64,000 nt of DNA. Source: Ensifer sp. IC3342 (GTDB taxonomy: Bacteria > Pseudomonadota > Alphaproteobacteria > Rhizobiales > Rhizobiaceae). This document shows, piece by piece, positions 26,654-36,192 of the stretch (position 1 is its first letter; each line of letters begins with the position of its first letter). The stretch spans positions 62,001 through 126,000 of the forward strand of contig NZ_JADYVE010000008.1 of NCBI RefSeq assembly GCF_020193655.1. Direction: 5' to 3'. The notes under the pieces were generated by a model, which ran no database searches, was not told where the DNA came from, and saw only the letters and a list, made by a program, of their open reading frames with translations. The position numbers and the translations under genes are program-made.

Positions 26654-27642
26654 ACACGAACCGCTTGACCTCCAGCCTGATCGTCATTCCTTGCCTCAAT
26701 GAGGCCGAGCACATCGAGGGGCTGGTCGCAAAACTGCGTCCGTCGCTGGAGTCACTGAACGCGATGATTGCGATCGTCGACGGCGGCAGCACCGACGGCA
26801 CGCGCAAGATAGCAAGCCGCCTTACCGCCGAGGATGAACGTGTCCTTTTCCTCGACAACCCGAAGCGCATACAGAGCGCCGCAATCAACCGAGCCGTTTC
26901 GGAACTTGGGTCCTCCTTCGACTACCTGATCCGCGTCGACGCGCACGGGAGCTACCCGGACGACTATTGCCAGCGTCTCGTCGAAGAGGCCGTGGCGACC
27001 GGCGCCGACTCGGTGGTCGTGGCGATGCAGACGGTCGGCTTCAGCACCTTTCAGAAGGCGACCGCCTTCGCCCAGAATTCGACGCTTGGCAACGGCGGCT
27101 CCAAACACCGGGCCGGCGCGGCCGGTCACTGGGCCGAACACGGACACCACGCGCTCATGCGCATCGCAGCTTTCCAGGCGGTCGGAGGTTACGACGAGAC
27201 CTTCAGCCACAATGAAGATGCCGAGTTGGATTACCGCTTGGCGAAAGCCGGATATCGCATCTGGATGACCGACAAGACGAACATGGTCTACTACCCGCGC
27301 GCGAAAGTCGGTCCGCTCTTCCGGCAGTATTTCGGTTATGGCCGCGGCCGCGCAAAGAACATTCTCAAGCATCGCGCCATCCCCGGCTTGCGGCAGATGC
27401 TGCCGCTGGCGGTCGCGCCGGTGGCGGTCGGGGCACTGCTTGCGGTCGTCAACTGGGTCGCTGCCATTCCGTTCGGCGTCTGGGCTCTCGCGTGCCTTGG
27501 TTATGGCGCATGGATGGCGCTCGGGCAGCGAAATCCCTATGGGCCTCTCGCTGCAGTCTCGGCGATGGTCATGCACCTCGCTTGGTCCGCCGGCTTCTGG
27601 CGCGAGCTTCTCGACTTGCGACGGTTTCGGGTGACCCCATGA
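26650..27642 (+). CDS. exoA: Succinoglycan beta-1,3-glucosyltransferase ExoA
   Basis: 330-residue family 2 transferase that adds the first glucose to lipid-linked galactose. Motifs: SLIVIPCLNEAEHIEGLV, IVDGGSTDGTRKIA, IRVDAHGSYP (DxD-like), HNEDAELDYRLAKAGY (catalytic ED) and YYPRAKVGPLFRQYFGYGRG. Three hydrophobic helices at the C-terminus (about 255-320) anchor it to the membrane. The start was set at 26650, four bases inside exoL, because upstream open frame is antisense-like sequence. Confidence 0.94.
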   Translation: MNTNRLTSSLIVIPCLNEAEHIEGLVAKLRPSLESLNAMIAIVDGGSTDGTRKIASRLTAEDERVLFLDNPKRIQSAAINRAVSELGSSFDYLIRVDAHGSYPDDYCQRLVEEAVATGADSVVVAMQTVGFSTFQKATAFAQNSTLGNGGSKHRAGAAGHWAEHGHHALMRIAAFQAVGGYDETFSHNEDAELDYRLAKAGYRIWMTDKTNMVYYPRAKVGPLFRQYFGYGRGRAKNILKHRAIPGLRQMLPLAVAPVAVGALLAVVNWVAAIPFGVWALACLGYGAWMALGQRNPYGPLAAVSAMVMHLAWSAGFWRELLDLRRFRVTP

Positions 27643-28589
27643 TGGCCGCAACCCACGAAACCGTGCAGAAGCTGTCGCAGATCGATATTGCTGTCTGCAC
27701 CTTTCGGCGTCCGGAGCTCGTCCAGACGCTTCGTTCGCTCGCGGCAATCACCGTGCCCGAGCGGGCCATGATCCGTATCATTGTCGCAGACAATGACGTC
27801 GAACCTACCGCAAAGCCTCACGTCGAGGCTCTCCGCTCGGAAATGCCCTTCGATATCACCTATGTCCATTGCCCGGCGTCGAACATCTCGCTTGCGCGCA
27901 ACGCCTGCCTTGACAGCAGCACAGGCGATTTTCTCGCCTTCATCGACGACGATGAGACCGCTTCGAAAGAATGGTTGAAAGCCCTCCTGGAAGCGGCGCG
28001 AGCCACTGGTGCCGATGCGGTCCTGGGCCCCGTCCGTGCCGCCTACGACACGTCGGCGCCGACGTGGATGCGCCGCGGCGACTTTCATTCGACGCGGCCG
28101 GTCTGGGTCGGCGGTGAAATTCGCACCGGCTACACCTGCAACGTTCTGCTGAACCTCGGCGCTCCGGCGGTGACTGGCCGCCGCTTCAAGCTCGCACTCG
28201 GCAAGAGCGGCGGCGAGGACACGGACTTCTTCGCCGCGATGCACGGCGACGGAGGAACCATCGCTTTCGCCTCGAAAGCCTGGGTTCACGAACCGGTGCC
28301 GGAAAACCGAGCCTCGCTCTTTTGGCTTTCGAAGCGTCGCTTTCGTTCCGGCCAGACGCACGGCCGCCTGCTGACGGAGAAGTCGAACCGTTCACGGCAG
28401 CCGTGGAACCTCGCCCTGGCCTCGGCCAAATCAGCCTATTGCTCGCTGGCGACCCTGCTTTTCCTGCCCTCGCCCGTGCACCGCTACCGTTTTGCGCTGC
28501 GCGCGATCATGCATGCCGGCGTGGTAAGCGGACTGCTGGGCCACAAGGAACTTGAACAATACGGAACAACGGAGGTGACGTCGCAATGA
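27639..28589 (+). CDS. exoM: Succinoglycan beta-1,4-glucosyltransferase ExoM
   Basis: 316-residue family 2 transferase that adds the third glucose (fourth sugar). It shows IDIAVCTFRRPELVQTLRSL, VADNDVEPTAKP, NISLARNACLDSSTGDFLAF, IDDDETASKEWL (DxD site) and KSGGEDTDFFAAMHGDGG. The start ATG-ATG overlaps the exoA stop, and the upstream extension was rejected. The end overlaps exoO by 4 bp, so translation is coupled through the operon. Confidence 0.94.
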   Translation: MMAATHETVQKLSQIDIAVCTFRRPELVQTLRSLAAITVPERAMIRIIVADNDVEPTAKPHVEALRSEMPFDITYVHCPASNISLARNACLDSSTGDFLAFIDDDETASKEWLKALLEAARATGADAVLGPVRAAYDTSAPTWMRRGDFHSTRPVWVGGEIRTGYTCNVLLNLGAPAVTGRRFKLALGKSGGEDTDFFAAMHGDGGTIAFASKAWVHEPVPENRASLFWLSKRRFRSGQTHGRLLTEKSNRSRQPWNLALASAKSAYCSLATLLFLPSPVHRYRFALRAIMHAGVVSGLLGHKELEQYGTTEVTSQ

Positions 28590-29599
28590 ACGGGTTCGTT
28601 CCAGACGTCACCTTCGTCGTGGCCGCCTACAATGCTGCGGACACCATCGTGCGCGCCGTTGAGAGCGCGCTTCGTCAGGAAGGCGTTTCCGTCGAAGTGG
28701 TCGTCGTCGACGACCGTTCATCGGACGGGACGCTGGAGATCGTTTCGACAATCGCCGACCCGAGGGTGCGCCTGATTGCTCTCGAGCAAAATCGCGGCCC
28801 GGGCGGAGCCCGCAACGCCGGCTTGGCAGCAGCACGCGGCAAATGGATCGCGGTTCTCGATTCGGACGACACCGTGAGGCCGGGCCGGCTGGCGCGTATG
28901 ATTGAGCGCGCCGAGAAGACCGGAGCACAGGTCGTCGTCGACAATCTCGACGTCGTCTCGCTCGACGGGCGGAGCGTCAGAATGTTCGCGGAGGCCGAAC
29001 TCGCTCGGCAGCCGCTTTTGACGCTCCCCGCCTTTATCGAGTCGAACGTGATCTTCCGTTCGCAGCACAACTTCGGCTACATGAAACCCGTCTTCGAACG
29101 GCGCTTCCTCTATGAGCACGACCTTCGTTTCGACGAGGCGCTCCGGATCGGCGAGGACTACATCCTGCTTGCCTCGGCTCTGGCCTCTGGCGGTCGTTGC
29201 GCCATCGAGCCCTCGGCCGGCTATATCTATCATATCCGCGAGGGATCCATCTCACGCGTGCTCAAGCTCGACCATATCAACGCCATGATGTCCGCCGACG
29301 AAGCGTTCCTACGTCGCTACCCCCTTGATATCCTGTCGGAGAGAATGCAGCGCAAGCGTACCCGCGGCTTCCACCAGGCGCGCTCGTTTCTCCTCCTCGT
29401 CGAGCAGTTGAAAAACAGATCGTTGGCTGGCGCATTGAAGGCCGCGCTCGCCGACCCGCTTGCGCTTCGGCATCTTCACATGCCGATCGCCGTACGACTG
29501 CGCCGCCTTGCGGCGCGCTCGGCAAACACCGCCCCCATGACGGCGGCGGCCGAACCACCCCCGCTGGGCGAAAGCCCTCATATAAGCAAAGGACGATAG
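28586..29599 (+). CDS. exoO: Succinoglycan beta-1,6-glucosyltransferase ExoO
   Basis: 337-residue family 2 transferase that adds the fourth glucose (fifth sugar), the first beta-1,6 link of the side chain. Motifs: [64 protein letters not shown] (DxD) and [18 protein letters not shown]. It has no membrane anchor and probably acts on the cytoplasmic face of the membrane. It is coupled to exoM upstream, and exoN starts 1 bp after it. Confidence 0.94.
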   Translation: MNGFVPDVTFVVAAYNAADTIVRAVESALRQEGVSVEVVVVDDRSSDGTLEIVSTIADPRVRLIALEQNRGPGGARNAGLAAARGKWIAVLDSDDTVRPGRLARMIERAEKTGAQVVVDNLDVVSLDGRSVRMFAEAELARQPLLTLPAFIESNVIFRSQHNFGYMKPVFERRFLYEHDLRFDEALRIGEDYILLASALASGGRCAIEPSAGYIYHIREGSISRVLKLDHINAMMSADEAFLRRYPLDILSERMQRKRTRGFHQARSFLLLVEQLKNRSLAGALKAALADPLALRHLHMPIAVRLRRLAARSANTAPMTAAAEPPPLGESPHISKGR

Positions 29600-29600
29600 A

Positions 29601-30506
29601 ATGGACCGTATCAGGACCGTCAGGAAAGCAGTGATCCCCGTTGCCGGAAACGGAACCCGGTTCCTTCCCGCAACGAAGGCCGTGCCGAAGGAAATGTTGA
29701 CGATCGTCGATCGGCCCGTGGTTCAGTACGCCGTGGACGAGGCCCGTCAGGCCGGCATCGAACACATCGTTTTCGTCACCAGCCGCAACAAGCAGGCGAT
29801 CGAGGACCACTTCGACGATACGCCGGAACTCATCTCGTCACTGTCTCGCTCGGGCAAGAATGCGCAGATTTCCGAGCTTGAAAGCATGCTCCCGAAAGCC
29901 GGCTCCGTGAGCTTCACGCGCCAGCAGGCTCCGCTCGGCCTTGGCCATGCGGTGTGGTGCGCACGCGATCTTATCGGCGACGAGCCTTTCGCGCTGCTGC
30001 TTCCCGACATGCTTTCGTTCGGCGCACGCGGCTGCATGGCCGGCCTGATGGATCTCTACCGGGAGGTCGGAGGCAATGTCGTCGCCGTCGAGCAATGCGC
30101 CCCCGAAGACGCCTCCAAATACGGCATCGTCGGCAAGGGTGGAACGGTGCGTCACGGTTTTGCGGTAACTGAGATGGTGGAAAAGCCCGCCGCGGGCGAG
30201 GCTCCGTCGAACTACTATCTCAACGGACGCTATATCCTCCAGCCGGAAATCTTTTCCATCCTCGCGCACCAGCAACGCGGCGCAGGCAACGAAATCCAGC
30301 TGACCGACGGGATGCTGAAGCTCTCGGCAAATCAGCCCTTCCACGCCCATCCCTACGAGGGCAGGACCTTCGACTGCGGTTCGAAGCAAGGCTTCATCGA
30401 GGCGAATGTCGCCTTCGCGCTTAACCGGGCGGATATCGGCGACATGGTCTTCGAATCCGTTCGCGAGATCGTCTTGTCTCACGAAAGCCGCATCCGAGCG
30501 GCATAA
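29601..30506 (+). CDS. exoN: UTP-glucose-1-phosphate uridylyltransferase
   Basis: 301 residues of the GalU type, producing UDP-glucose for all the Exo glucosyltransferases. The N-terminal [20 protein letters not shown] is the nucleotide-binding signature. [19 protein letters not shown] and LLPDMLSF (metal-binding Asp) follow, and later [20 protein letters not shown]. It is the last gene of exoL-A-M-O-N. A perfect hairpin lies between it and exoP. Confidence 0.95.
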   Translation: MDRIRTVRKAVIPVAGNGTRFLPATKAVPKEMLTIVDRPVVQYAVDEARQAGIEHIVFVTSRNKQAIEDHFDDTPELISSLSRSGKNAQISELESMLPKAGSVSFTRQQAPLGLGHAVWCARDLIGDEPFALLLPDMLSFGARGCMAGLMDLYREVGGNVVAVEQCAPEDASKYGIVGKGGTVRHGFAVTEMVEKPAAGEAPSNYYLNGRYILQPEIFSILAHQQRGAGNEIQLTDGMLKLSANQPFHAHPYEGRTFDCGSKQGFIEANVAFALNRADIGDMVFESVREIVLSHESRIRAA

Positions 30507-30517
30507 GCAGATGTTTC

Positions 30518-30540
30518 CCGGCGGCTCCAAGAGCCGCCGG
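30518..30540 (+). other. Hairpin between exoN and exoP
   Basis: CCGGCGGCTC and GAGCCGCCGG make a perfect 10-bp stem with a 3-nt loop and no T tract. It may be a partial terminator or an mRNA-processing site separating exoL-N from exoP. Confidence 0.5.
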
Positions 30541-30560
30541 CTCACGGACCGGAGAATAAA

Positions 30561-32927
30561 ATGAACAGAGCGGCCCCCATGAAACAGAGAAGTGTCCCCT
30601 TGAGCATCGTGCCCCGCGAGGAAGAATCCGACGGTTTCATCGATCTTGATCGGCTTCTGGCGATTGCCGCCCGCAGGGCCAAGCTGGTTGCGGCCTTTGT
30701 TGTCCTCTTCATCATGCTGGGTGTCGCCTACCTGCTGTTTGCGACGCCGACATACACGTCGATGACGCAAATTCTGCTCGACGAAAATTTGTCGAAATTT
30801 GCCGAGGAAGAGCCGACGCCAGCAAACAGCCAGATGCTGGACACGCAGATCGCGAGTGCCGTGGAGATCCTGAAGTCCGGCGAGCTTGCCTTGCGGGTCG
30901 TCGACAAGCTCAATCTTTCCGAGAACGCCACGATCATGAATCCGCCGCGTTCGCCGGTTGCGTACGTCAAGGATTGGGTGAAGACAGCGACCGGCCTCTT
31001 TTCGTCCGGTCCCGCCGTTTCGGAGGAGGCACTACGCAAGAATCGGCGACTGGCGGCAGCCGCGTTGATCCAGCAGGCCCTGACGGTCGAGCGCGTATCG
31101 CGAAGCTCCGTGGTGGCCCTCTCCTATAAGTCGAGCGACCCCCAGCTTGCTGCAACCGTCGTGCGTGGCTATGCGCAGGCCTATCTCACCGATCAGTTGA
31201 ACGCCAATTTCGAAGCGACGGAACGAGCTTCCGTCTGGCTGCAGGAACGCCTCACGGACTTGCGGCAACGCTCACTGGCGGCCGCACTCGAGGTTGAGCA
31301 GTTCAGAAGCGAAAACGGTCTGACCGCCGCGCGCGGCGAACTGATGTCCGAACAGCAATTGTCGGACCTCAACAGCCAGCTCATCGTCGCCCAGGCCGAC
31401 ACAGCCAGCGCCTCGGCGCGCTACAACCAATTCAAGTCGATTGTCGATCAGGGGCCGGAGACCGCCGTCAACAACGCGACCATCTCTCCCAAAGAGGGAG
31501 ACAACATGGTTATCCGCGATCTTAGGGCGCGCTATCTCGCTGTTGTAAAGCGAGAGCAGGAGGTCTCCCAAAGCTTTGGCAAGGACCATCCCCAAGCTGT
31601 ATCCCTGAGGACCGAGCAGGCCGACATGGGGCGGCAGATCTACCAGGAACTGCAGCAACTGACGGCCAGCTACAAGAATGAATACGAAGTCGCCCGTTCG
31701 CGCGAGCAGTCGTTGCGGGAAAGCATCGAAGGGGTCGTGGGGAAGAACACGAACGCCAGCAAGTCATTGGTTCAGTTGAGAGAGCTGGAGCAGAAGGCGG
31801 CGGCGCTGAAGACGCTTTATGAGTCCTATCTCGGCCGCTACGAGCAGGCAGCGCAGCAACGCTCGTTCCCGATCGCGAAGGCTCGGGTCATCTCCGAAGC
31901 CGGCGTTCCCACCGCCCCGTCGAGCCCGAAGAAAACCCTGACACTTGCACTTTCCGCCGTGCTCGGCTTGATGGCCGGCGGCGCCTTTGCTGCCTTCCAG
32001 GAGTTCCGCGAAAGAACCTTCCGGCTTGAAGACGATGTGCGCGCCATCCTCGGTCACAAATCGCTCGGCTATGTGCCGTTGATCGGTACGCGCACGAAGA
32101 AGAGTGCGGAACTCGTGCGCACACGCTTTGCGTCTGACAGGCAACCGGAAGTCATCGGTGAAGAGGCAGTCGCCTTCCAGCGCCTGGCGCGCATGGTCCT
32201 TGAAGCGCCACAATCCTCTTTCGCCGAGACCTTCCGGAATGCCAAGCTTGCCTGCGATCACATGCTGCACGGCAACGATAGCCGCGTTATCGGGATCGTG
32301 TCCGCGGTTCCGGATGAGGGGAAATCCGTCATCGCCGCAAACTTCGCGGCGCAGTTGGCCGCAAGCGGAAAGCGGACGCTCTTGATCGATGGCGATATCC
32401 GCAAGCCCGGCCTCACCCAGATGATCACACCCACCCCTCGCACGGGGCTCGTCGAGACACTGATGGGTGAAGCCACTTGGCCCGCCGGCATCAAGGTCGA
32501 CCAGCGTACCAAACTTGCGATCTTCCCTGTCGGCGGCGGGGCGTCCAACCATCAACCCCATCAGAGCCACGAACTGCTCGCCTCGGCTGCCATGGCAAAC
32601 CTGATCGAGAACGCACGCAGTTCGTTCGACTACGTTGTCGTCGACCTCGCTCCGCTGGCGCCTGTCGTGGACGCAAAGGCCTTTGCTCCGCTTGCAGACG
32701 GCTTCATCTTCGTCGTCGAATGGGGAAAGACGCCGTCTCGCCTGGTGCGCGACGTTCTACATTCCGAGCCGCAGATCAATTCCAAGGTGCTCGGGGTCAT
32801 TCTCAACAAGACCGACATGGATGAGCTTTCGAAGTACAGCGACTTCGGCGGCGTCGAGAAGTATCGACATCGTTACGGCAAATACTATGTCGAGCATTCG
32901 ATCAGCGGCGACCGGCCCGCAGCTTGA
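30561..32927 (+). CDS. exoP: Succinoglycan chain-length/polymerisation protein ExoP (BY-kinase type co-polymerase)
   Basis: 788-residue inner-membrane polysaccharide co-polymerase. TM1 is near residues 34-56 (LVAAFVVLFIMLGVAYLLFA). A periplasmic Wzz domain with coiled coil follows (about 60-440), then TM2 near 455-475 with the Pro/Gly-rich signature PTAPSSPKK and LGLMAGGAF. The cytoplasmic tyrosine-kinase-like domain has Walker A' VPDEGKSVIAANFAAQLAA, LLIDGDIRKPGL and FDYVVVDLAP. The C-terminus holds a tyrosine cluster (YRHRYGKYYVEH), the usual autophosphorylation site. It controls chain length with ExoQ and is intact. Confidence 0.96.
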   Translation: MNRAAPMKQRSVPLSIVPREEESDGFIDLDRLLAIAARRAKLVAAFVVLFIMLGVAYLLFATPTYTSMTQILLDENLSKFAEEEPTPANSQMLDTQIASAVEILKSGELALRVVDKLNLSENATIMNPPRSPVAYVKDWVKTATGLFSSGPAVSEEALRKNRRLAAAALIQQALTVERVSRSSVVALSYKSSDPQLAATVVRGYAQAYLTDQLNANFEATERASVWLQERLTDLRQRSLAAALEVEQFRSENGLTAARGELMSEQQLSDLNSQLIVAQADTASASARYNQFKSIVDQGPETAVNNATISPKEGDNMVIRDLRARYLAVVKREQEVSQSFGKDHPQAVSLRTEQADMGRQIYQELQQLTASYKNEYEVARSREQSLRESIEGVVGKNTNASKSLVQLRELEQKAAALKTLYESYLGRYEQAAQQRSFPIAKARVISEAGVPTAPSSPKKTLTLALSAVLGLMAGGAFAAFQEFRERTFRLEDDVRAILGHKSLGYVPLIGTRTKKSAELVRTRFASDRQPEVIGEEAVAFQRLARMVLEAPQSSFAETFRNAKLACDHMLHGNDSRVIGIVSAVPDEGKSVIAANFAAQLAASGKRTLLIDGDIRKPGLTQMITPTPRTGLVETLMGEATWPAGIKVDQRTKLAIFPVGGGASNHQPHQSHELLASAAMANLIENARSSFDYVVVDLAPLAPVVDAKAFAPLADGFIFVVEWGKTPSRLVRDVLHSEPQINSKVLGVILNKTDMDELSKYSDFGGVEKYRHRYGKYYVEHSISGDRPAA

Positions 32928-32954
32928 GCTGACGGGCGTCCGCATCTGCCACAC

Positions 32955-33008
32955 ACAGCGCCGCGTATCTTCTCAGACACGCGGCGCTGTAGCACTTTGA
33001 ATTACTGA
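32955..33008 (+). repeat. RIME-type element, copy 6 (first palindrome only)
   Basis: ACAGCGCCGCGT (32955-32966) and ACGCGGCGCTGT (32979-32990) form a perfect 12-bp stem, followed by AGCACTTTGAATTACTG. It lies 27 bp after the exoP stop and may also terminate the exo operon. Confidence 0.7.
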
Positions 33009-33088
33009 ATACGGACGCTGCCGCTTCATTGGCTGAAGCAGCAAAATGATCTAACCCTTTGAAATTTTGCCATTCTGGATCAAAGCCC

Positions 33089-33391
33089 TTACGACGGCTT
33101 TCGATCGATTCTGAAGATCCAGGCCAGCACCATCAGTGCGACCACTCCCGCCAGAATGGCGAGTGCCAGGACATAGAAGAGGAAAAATTCGAGCAAGCTA
33201 GGAACGAGCCGCAGCGCACGACCCAACACCGTCGGTGATCGACGCCAGTCCGGCAGTTCGTCCCGGTTGAAAGCTTCCAAACGACGAGCAAGGAACTGCA
33301 TATATCGCTGCCTTCGTGGAACCAGTCCATTGACCATGGACGAAACAACGTTGCGTCGCAACAGTGGCGACACCGAGGCGGCGTCTCGCAT
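33089..33391 (-). CDS. Hypothetical membrane protein
   Basis: 100 residues. A basic, amphipathic N-terminal half (RRQRYMQFLARRLEAFNRDE) precedes one long hydrophobic segment at about 66-92 (FFLFYVLALAILAGVVALMV) and a short basic tail RIDRKPS. GAGG lies four bases before the ATG. It is 54 bp downstream of thiD on the same strand, so it may share the riboswitch-controlled transcript. No family recognised. Confidence 0.55.
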   Translation of the reverse strand: MRDAASVSPLLRRNVVSSMVNGLVPRRQRYMQFLARRLEAFNRDELPDWRRSPTVLGRALRLVPSLLEFFLFYVLALAILAGVVALMVLAWIFRIDRKPS

Positions 33392-33445
33392 TCGACCTCG
33401 CGATACGGTGGGTTGGATGCGGTTCGGCTACGCCCCGGATCCCCA

Positions 33446-34240
33446 TCACCACCAGCGGTGGAAGTGGTGCACGGGTCCGCGTCCCTCGCCCACCGACAAG
33501 GTATTCGCTGCGGAAAGCGCAGCATGCAGGTACGCCTTCGCCTCGAGCACCGCGTCCACCAAAGACCGTCCGAGCGCGAGGCCGGCAGCGATGGCCGCCG
33601 AAAGCGTGCAACCCGTGCCGTGATCGTTGCTCGTGTCGATCCTGGCTGCCGGGAGGTGGACAATCGTATTGCCGTCAGAGAAAAGGTCGGTTGCCTCGCT
33701 GCCCTGCCGATGACCGCCCTTGACCAGAACAGAGCGGGCACCGGTCTTGAGAATGGCTTCGGCCTGCCGCGCCATCTCCGTTTCGTCCTCGGCGATGGAA
33801 CGGCCGGTCAGCAATGCGGCTTCCGGCAGGTTCGGAGTGGTAACCAGTGCCAGCGGCAAGAGCTCATCTACCAGCGCCGCCACAGCATCCGGCCGCAGCA
33901 ACCGGTCGCCGGAAGTCGCCACCATGACCGGATCGACAACGGCCTGCTTACCGAAGCGGCGCAGCCCGGCGGCAATGGCGGCGATTGTCTCTTGGCGCGA
34001 GACCATGCCAATCTTGACGGCGGCGATGTTGAGATCGGAAAAGACCGCGTCGATCTGTGCCGTAACGATTTCCGGTGAAAGGTCGGCAACGGCGGTGACG
34101 CCCTTCGTATTTTGAGCCGTCACGGCGGTGATGACGCTGGCGCCATAGACACCGAGGGCGGAGAAAGTCTTGAGGTCAGCCTGAATGCCGGCCCCACCGC
34201 CGGAATCAGAGCCTGCTATGGTCAGCGCGATTGCCGTCAT
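33446..34240 (-). CDS. thiD: Hydroxymethylpyrimidine/phosphomethylpyrimidine kinase
   Basis: 264-residue ribokinase-fold enzyme that phosphorylates HMP and then HMP-P in thiamine synthesis. It shows IAGSDSGGGAGIQADLKTFS at the N-terminus, VKIGMVSRQ, VVDPVMVATSGDRLL, TPNLPEAALL and the anion-hole motif DTSNDHGTGCTLSAAIAAGL with the catalytic Asp. The TPP riboswitch about 125 bp upstream places it under thiamine control. A thiD gene directly beside exoP is also known in S. meliloti. Confidence 0.95.
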   Translation of the reverse strand: MTAIALTIAGSDSGGGAGIQADLKTFSALGVYGASVITAVTAQNTKGVTAVADLSPEIVTAQIDAVFSDLNIAAVKIGMVSRQETIAAIAAGLRRFGKQAVVDPVMVATSGDRLLRPDAVAALVDELLPLALVTTPNLPEAALLTGRSIAEDETEMARQAEAILKTGARSVLVKGGHRQGSEATDLFSDGNTIVHLPAARIDTSNDHGTGCTLSAAIAAGLALGRSLVDAVLEAKAYLHAALSAANTLSVGEGRGPVHHFHRWW

Positions 34241-34362
34241 CGGATTTTCACCGTGACAGCAGAAAGAAACGAAAAAAAGCGCATCATGGTCTGTCTCCAG
34301 ATTGGAATATCACGGACATCCAGGAAATCGCGGAGAAGTGGCTAAGCGCCTTCAAAGGCCCT

Positions 34363-34456
34363 GTTCCCGTTCCTACGCCGGCATGACCCGGATCAGGTTC
34401 AAGGGTTCGGCTCACCGCCATCTCAGCCACCGCTCGGTGCTCCCCTCGGAATGTTG
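34363..34456 (-). ncRNA. TPP (THI-box) riboswitch
   Basis: Read on the minus strand, the segment contains GAGGGGAGCACCGAGCGG, GGCTGAGATGGCGGTGAG, CCCTTGAACCTGATCCGGGT and CATGCCGGCGTAGGAACGGG in order. CTGAGA and ACCTGATC are the thi-box pyrimidine- and pyrophosphate-sensing loop sequences. It lies upstream of thiD and should lower its expression when thiamine pyrophosphate is high. Confidence 0.92.
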
Positions 34457-34561
34457 GCATTGTATCGGGCAGCAGTGTTGGTCTGTCAACGTGGCTTGGT
34501 GGCCGCATGCGCTCAACCTCGTTGCCCGCGAATTTGGCGAACACGACGGCGAAGGGCCTCA

Positions 34562-35155
34562 CTATGCCTTCTGGTGCGTAAAGGCCAGCGATGCCCTGCG
34601 CCCGATCGCACGCAGGCGGTCGACGTCGAGACCGTCTCTCGCACTTGTCGACATGCCCGCCAGCACCGCCATCACATAATCGGCGATCTCGTCCGCTCGG
34701 TCAGTCTCTCGCCGGGCGATGGCATCGCGCACGACTTGCCGGCTCTGACGCGAGAGCGTCTTTGCCTTGCCGCAAGCGACGGCATCCGTGCCGCCGCGCG
34801 CACCTTCGATGACCAGACAACCGGTAGCTTCCGAATGTGCTGTATAGGCCACCGCTGCGGCTTCGAACAACGCCGCCAGCGCTTCGGCAATCGACCTTTC
34901 CGGCGCGAGCAGACGCTCGAAGTCCAGGCCTTCCGTCTTCGCGTAGCGCTCCAGCGCACGACCGTAGAGATCGGCCTTGCTGCCGAATGCTGCATAGAAG
35001 CTCGGCGGATTGATCCCCAGAGCGCCCGTCAGGTCCGTGAGGCTGACCGCGTCATAGCCCCGTTGATGGAACAGCGCCTGCGCCTTGCCCACGGCTTCGT
35101 CGACGTCAAAGGCACGGGGTCTGCCACGCGGCTTCACATTTTTTGTATCGCCCAC
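34562..35155 (-). CDS. bdcR: TetR-family repressor, BdcR-like
   Basis: 197 residues. The N-terminal helix-turn-helix shows VDEAVGKAQALFHQRGYDAV and GINPPSFYAAFGSKADLYGR. The ligand domain carries EATGCLVIEGARGG, which resembles E. coli BdcR (YjgJ). It is divergent from the bdcA-like gene with a 72-bp intergenic region holding a clear palindrome. It should repress bdcA. The naming is from remembered sequence and gene order, not a search. Confidence 0.8.
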   Translation of the reverse strand: MGDTKNVKPRGRPRAFDVDEAVGKAQALFHQRGYDAVSLTDLTGALGINPPSFYAAFGSKADLYGRALERYAKTEGLDFERLLAPERSIAEALAALFEAAAVAYTAHSEATGCLVIEGARGGTDAVACGKAKTLSRQSRQVVRDAIARRETDRADEIADYVMAVLAGMSTSARDGLDVDRLRAIGRRASLAFTHQKA

Positions 35156-35190
35156 TACAAAACTCCTTGCGCTCGCTCTCTGCTTCTTTT

Positions 35191-35208
35191 ATGTAGCGTT
35201 CACTACAT
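35191..35208. promoter_or_regulatory. Palindromic operator between bdcR and bdcA
   Basis: ATGTAG-CGTTCA-CTACAT is a perfect 6+6 dyad with a 6-bp spacer, 20 bp before the bdcA start. A further half site CACTACA lies at about 35152-35158, next to the bdcR start. Confidence 0.65.
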
Positions 35209-35227
35209 TTTCATCAAGGAGAGAACC

Positions 35228-35941
35228 ATGGCGAATTTCAGCGGAAAGAAGATTCTGGTCATCGGCGGCAGCCGCGGCATCGGTGCGGCCATTGTCCGGC
35301 GTTTCGCCAATGAGGGCGCGACCGTTGCCTTCACCTATTCCGGAGCAACCGAGGCGGCAAAGGCGCTAGCCTCGGAAACGGGCTCGACTGCGATCCGGTC
35401 CGATGCCGCGGACCGGGCCGCTGTCATCAAGGTCGTGAAGGATCAAGCCGCGCTCGACGTACTCGTGGTGAACGCCGGAACCCTGGTGCTCGGCGATCCG
35501 CTGGAGGTGGATGCGGATGCGGTCGACCGGATGATCGACGTGAATGTGCGAGCGCCCTATCACGCGGCGGTCGAGGCCGCGCGACAGATGTCCGAAGGCG
35601 GCCGCATCATCATCGTCGGCTCGGTAAACGGTGACCGAATGCCCTTCGCCGGCGGAGCCGCCTATGCGCTGACAAAGTCCGCCGTGCAGGGCATGGCCCG
35701 CGGTCTCGCCCGCGACTTCGGCGCTAAGGGCATAACGGTCAATGTCATCCAGCCCGGTCCGACATCGACGGACATGAACCCGGAAGACGGTCCGATGAGC
35801 GAATTCATGCACAGCTTCATGGCGATCAAACGCCATGGTCGCCCGGAGGAAGTCGCCGGCCTGGCGGCCTATCTCGCCGGCCCGGAAGCCGGTTTTACGA
35901 CCGGAGCGCTTCATACCATCGACGGCGGCTTTGGCGCATAG
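35228..35941 (+). CDS. bdcA: SDR oxidoreductase BdcA-like (cyclic-di-GMP-binding biofilm dispersal mediator)
   Basis: 237-residue classical SDR. It has ILVIGGSRGIGAAIVRRFAN (NAD(P) site), VVNAGTLVLGD, IIIVGSVNGDRMPFAGGAAY followed by ALTKSA (catalytic Ser, Tyr, Lys), and the closing GALHTIDGGFGA. IVGSVNGDRMPFAGGAAY and FMAIKRHGRPEEVAGL closely follow E. coli BdcA (YjgI), which binds c-di-GMP and promotes biofilm dispersal. The start follows AAGGAGAG directly, and the longer open frame upstream runs through the promoter and was rejected. Whether it binds c-di-GMP here is untested. Confidence 0.85.
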   Translation: MANFSGKKILVIGGSRGIGAAIVRRFANEGATVAFTYSGATEAAKALASETGSTAIRSDAADRAAVIKVVKDQAALDVLVVNAGTLVLGDPLEVDADAVDRMIDVNVRAPYHAAVEAARQMSEGGRIIIVGSVNGDRMPFAGGAAYALTKSAVQGMARGLARDFGAKGITVNVIQPGPTSTDMNPEDGPMSEFMHSFMAIKRHGRPEEVAGLAAYLAGPEAGFTTGALHTIDGGFGA

Positions 35942-36192
35942 GGCGCCGCCACGATCCGACCCCGTGCGGCGGTTGCGACCGACACGGGGTTGTAGCGGGT
36001 CGGCAATATCTCCAGACACGCGCAAAACGCACTCGCAATACGGCCACGCCGTTGCGAAAGCTGCACATTTTGGTGAAAGCGGCCCTCCACGACAGATCGT
36101 GATTGGACTTCGGCACGCGCAAGAGTCACCTTTATAGCGGGCTGAATTCGGAACTGGGGCGGAGCAAAACTATCGTCTGAATGGAGGCCAAA

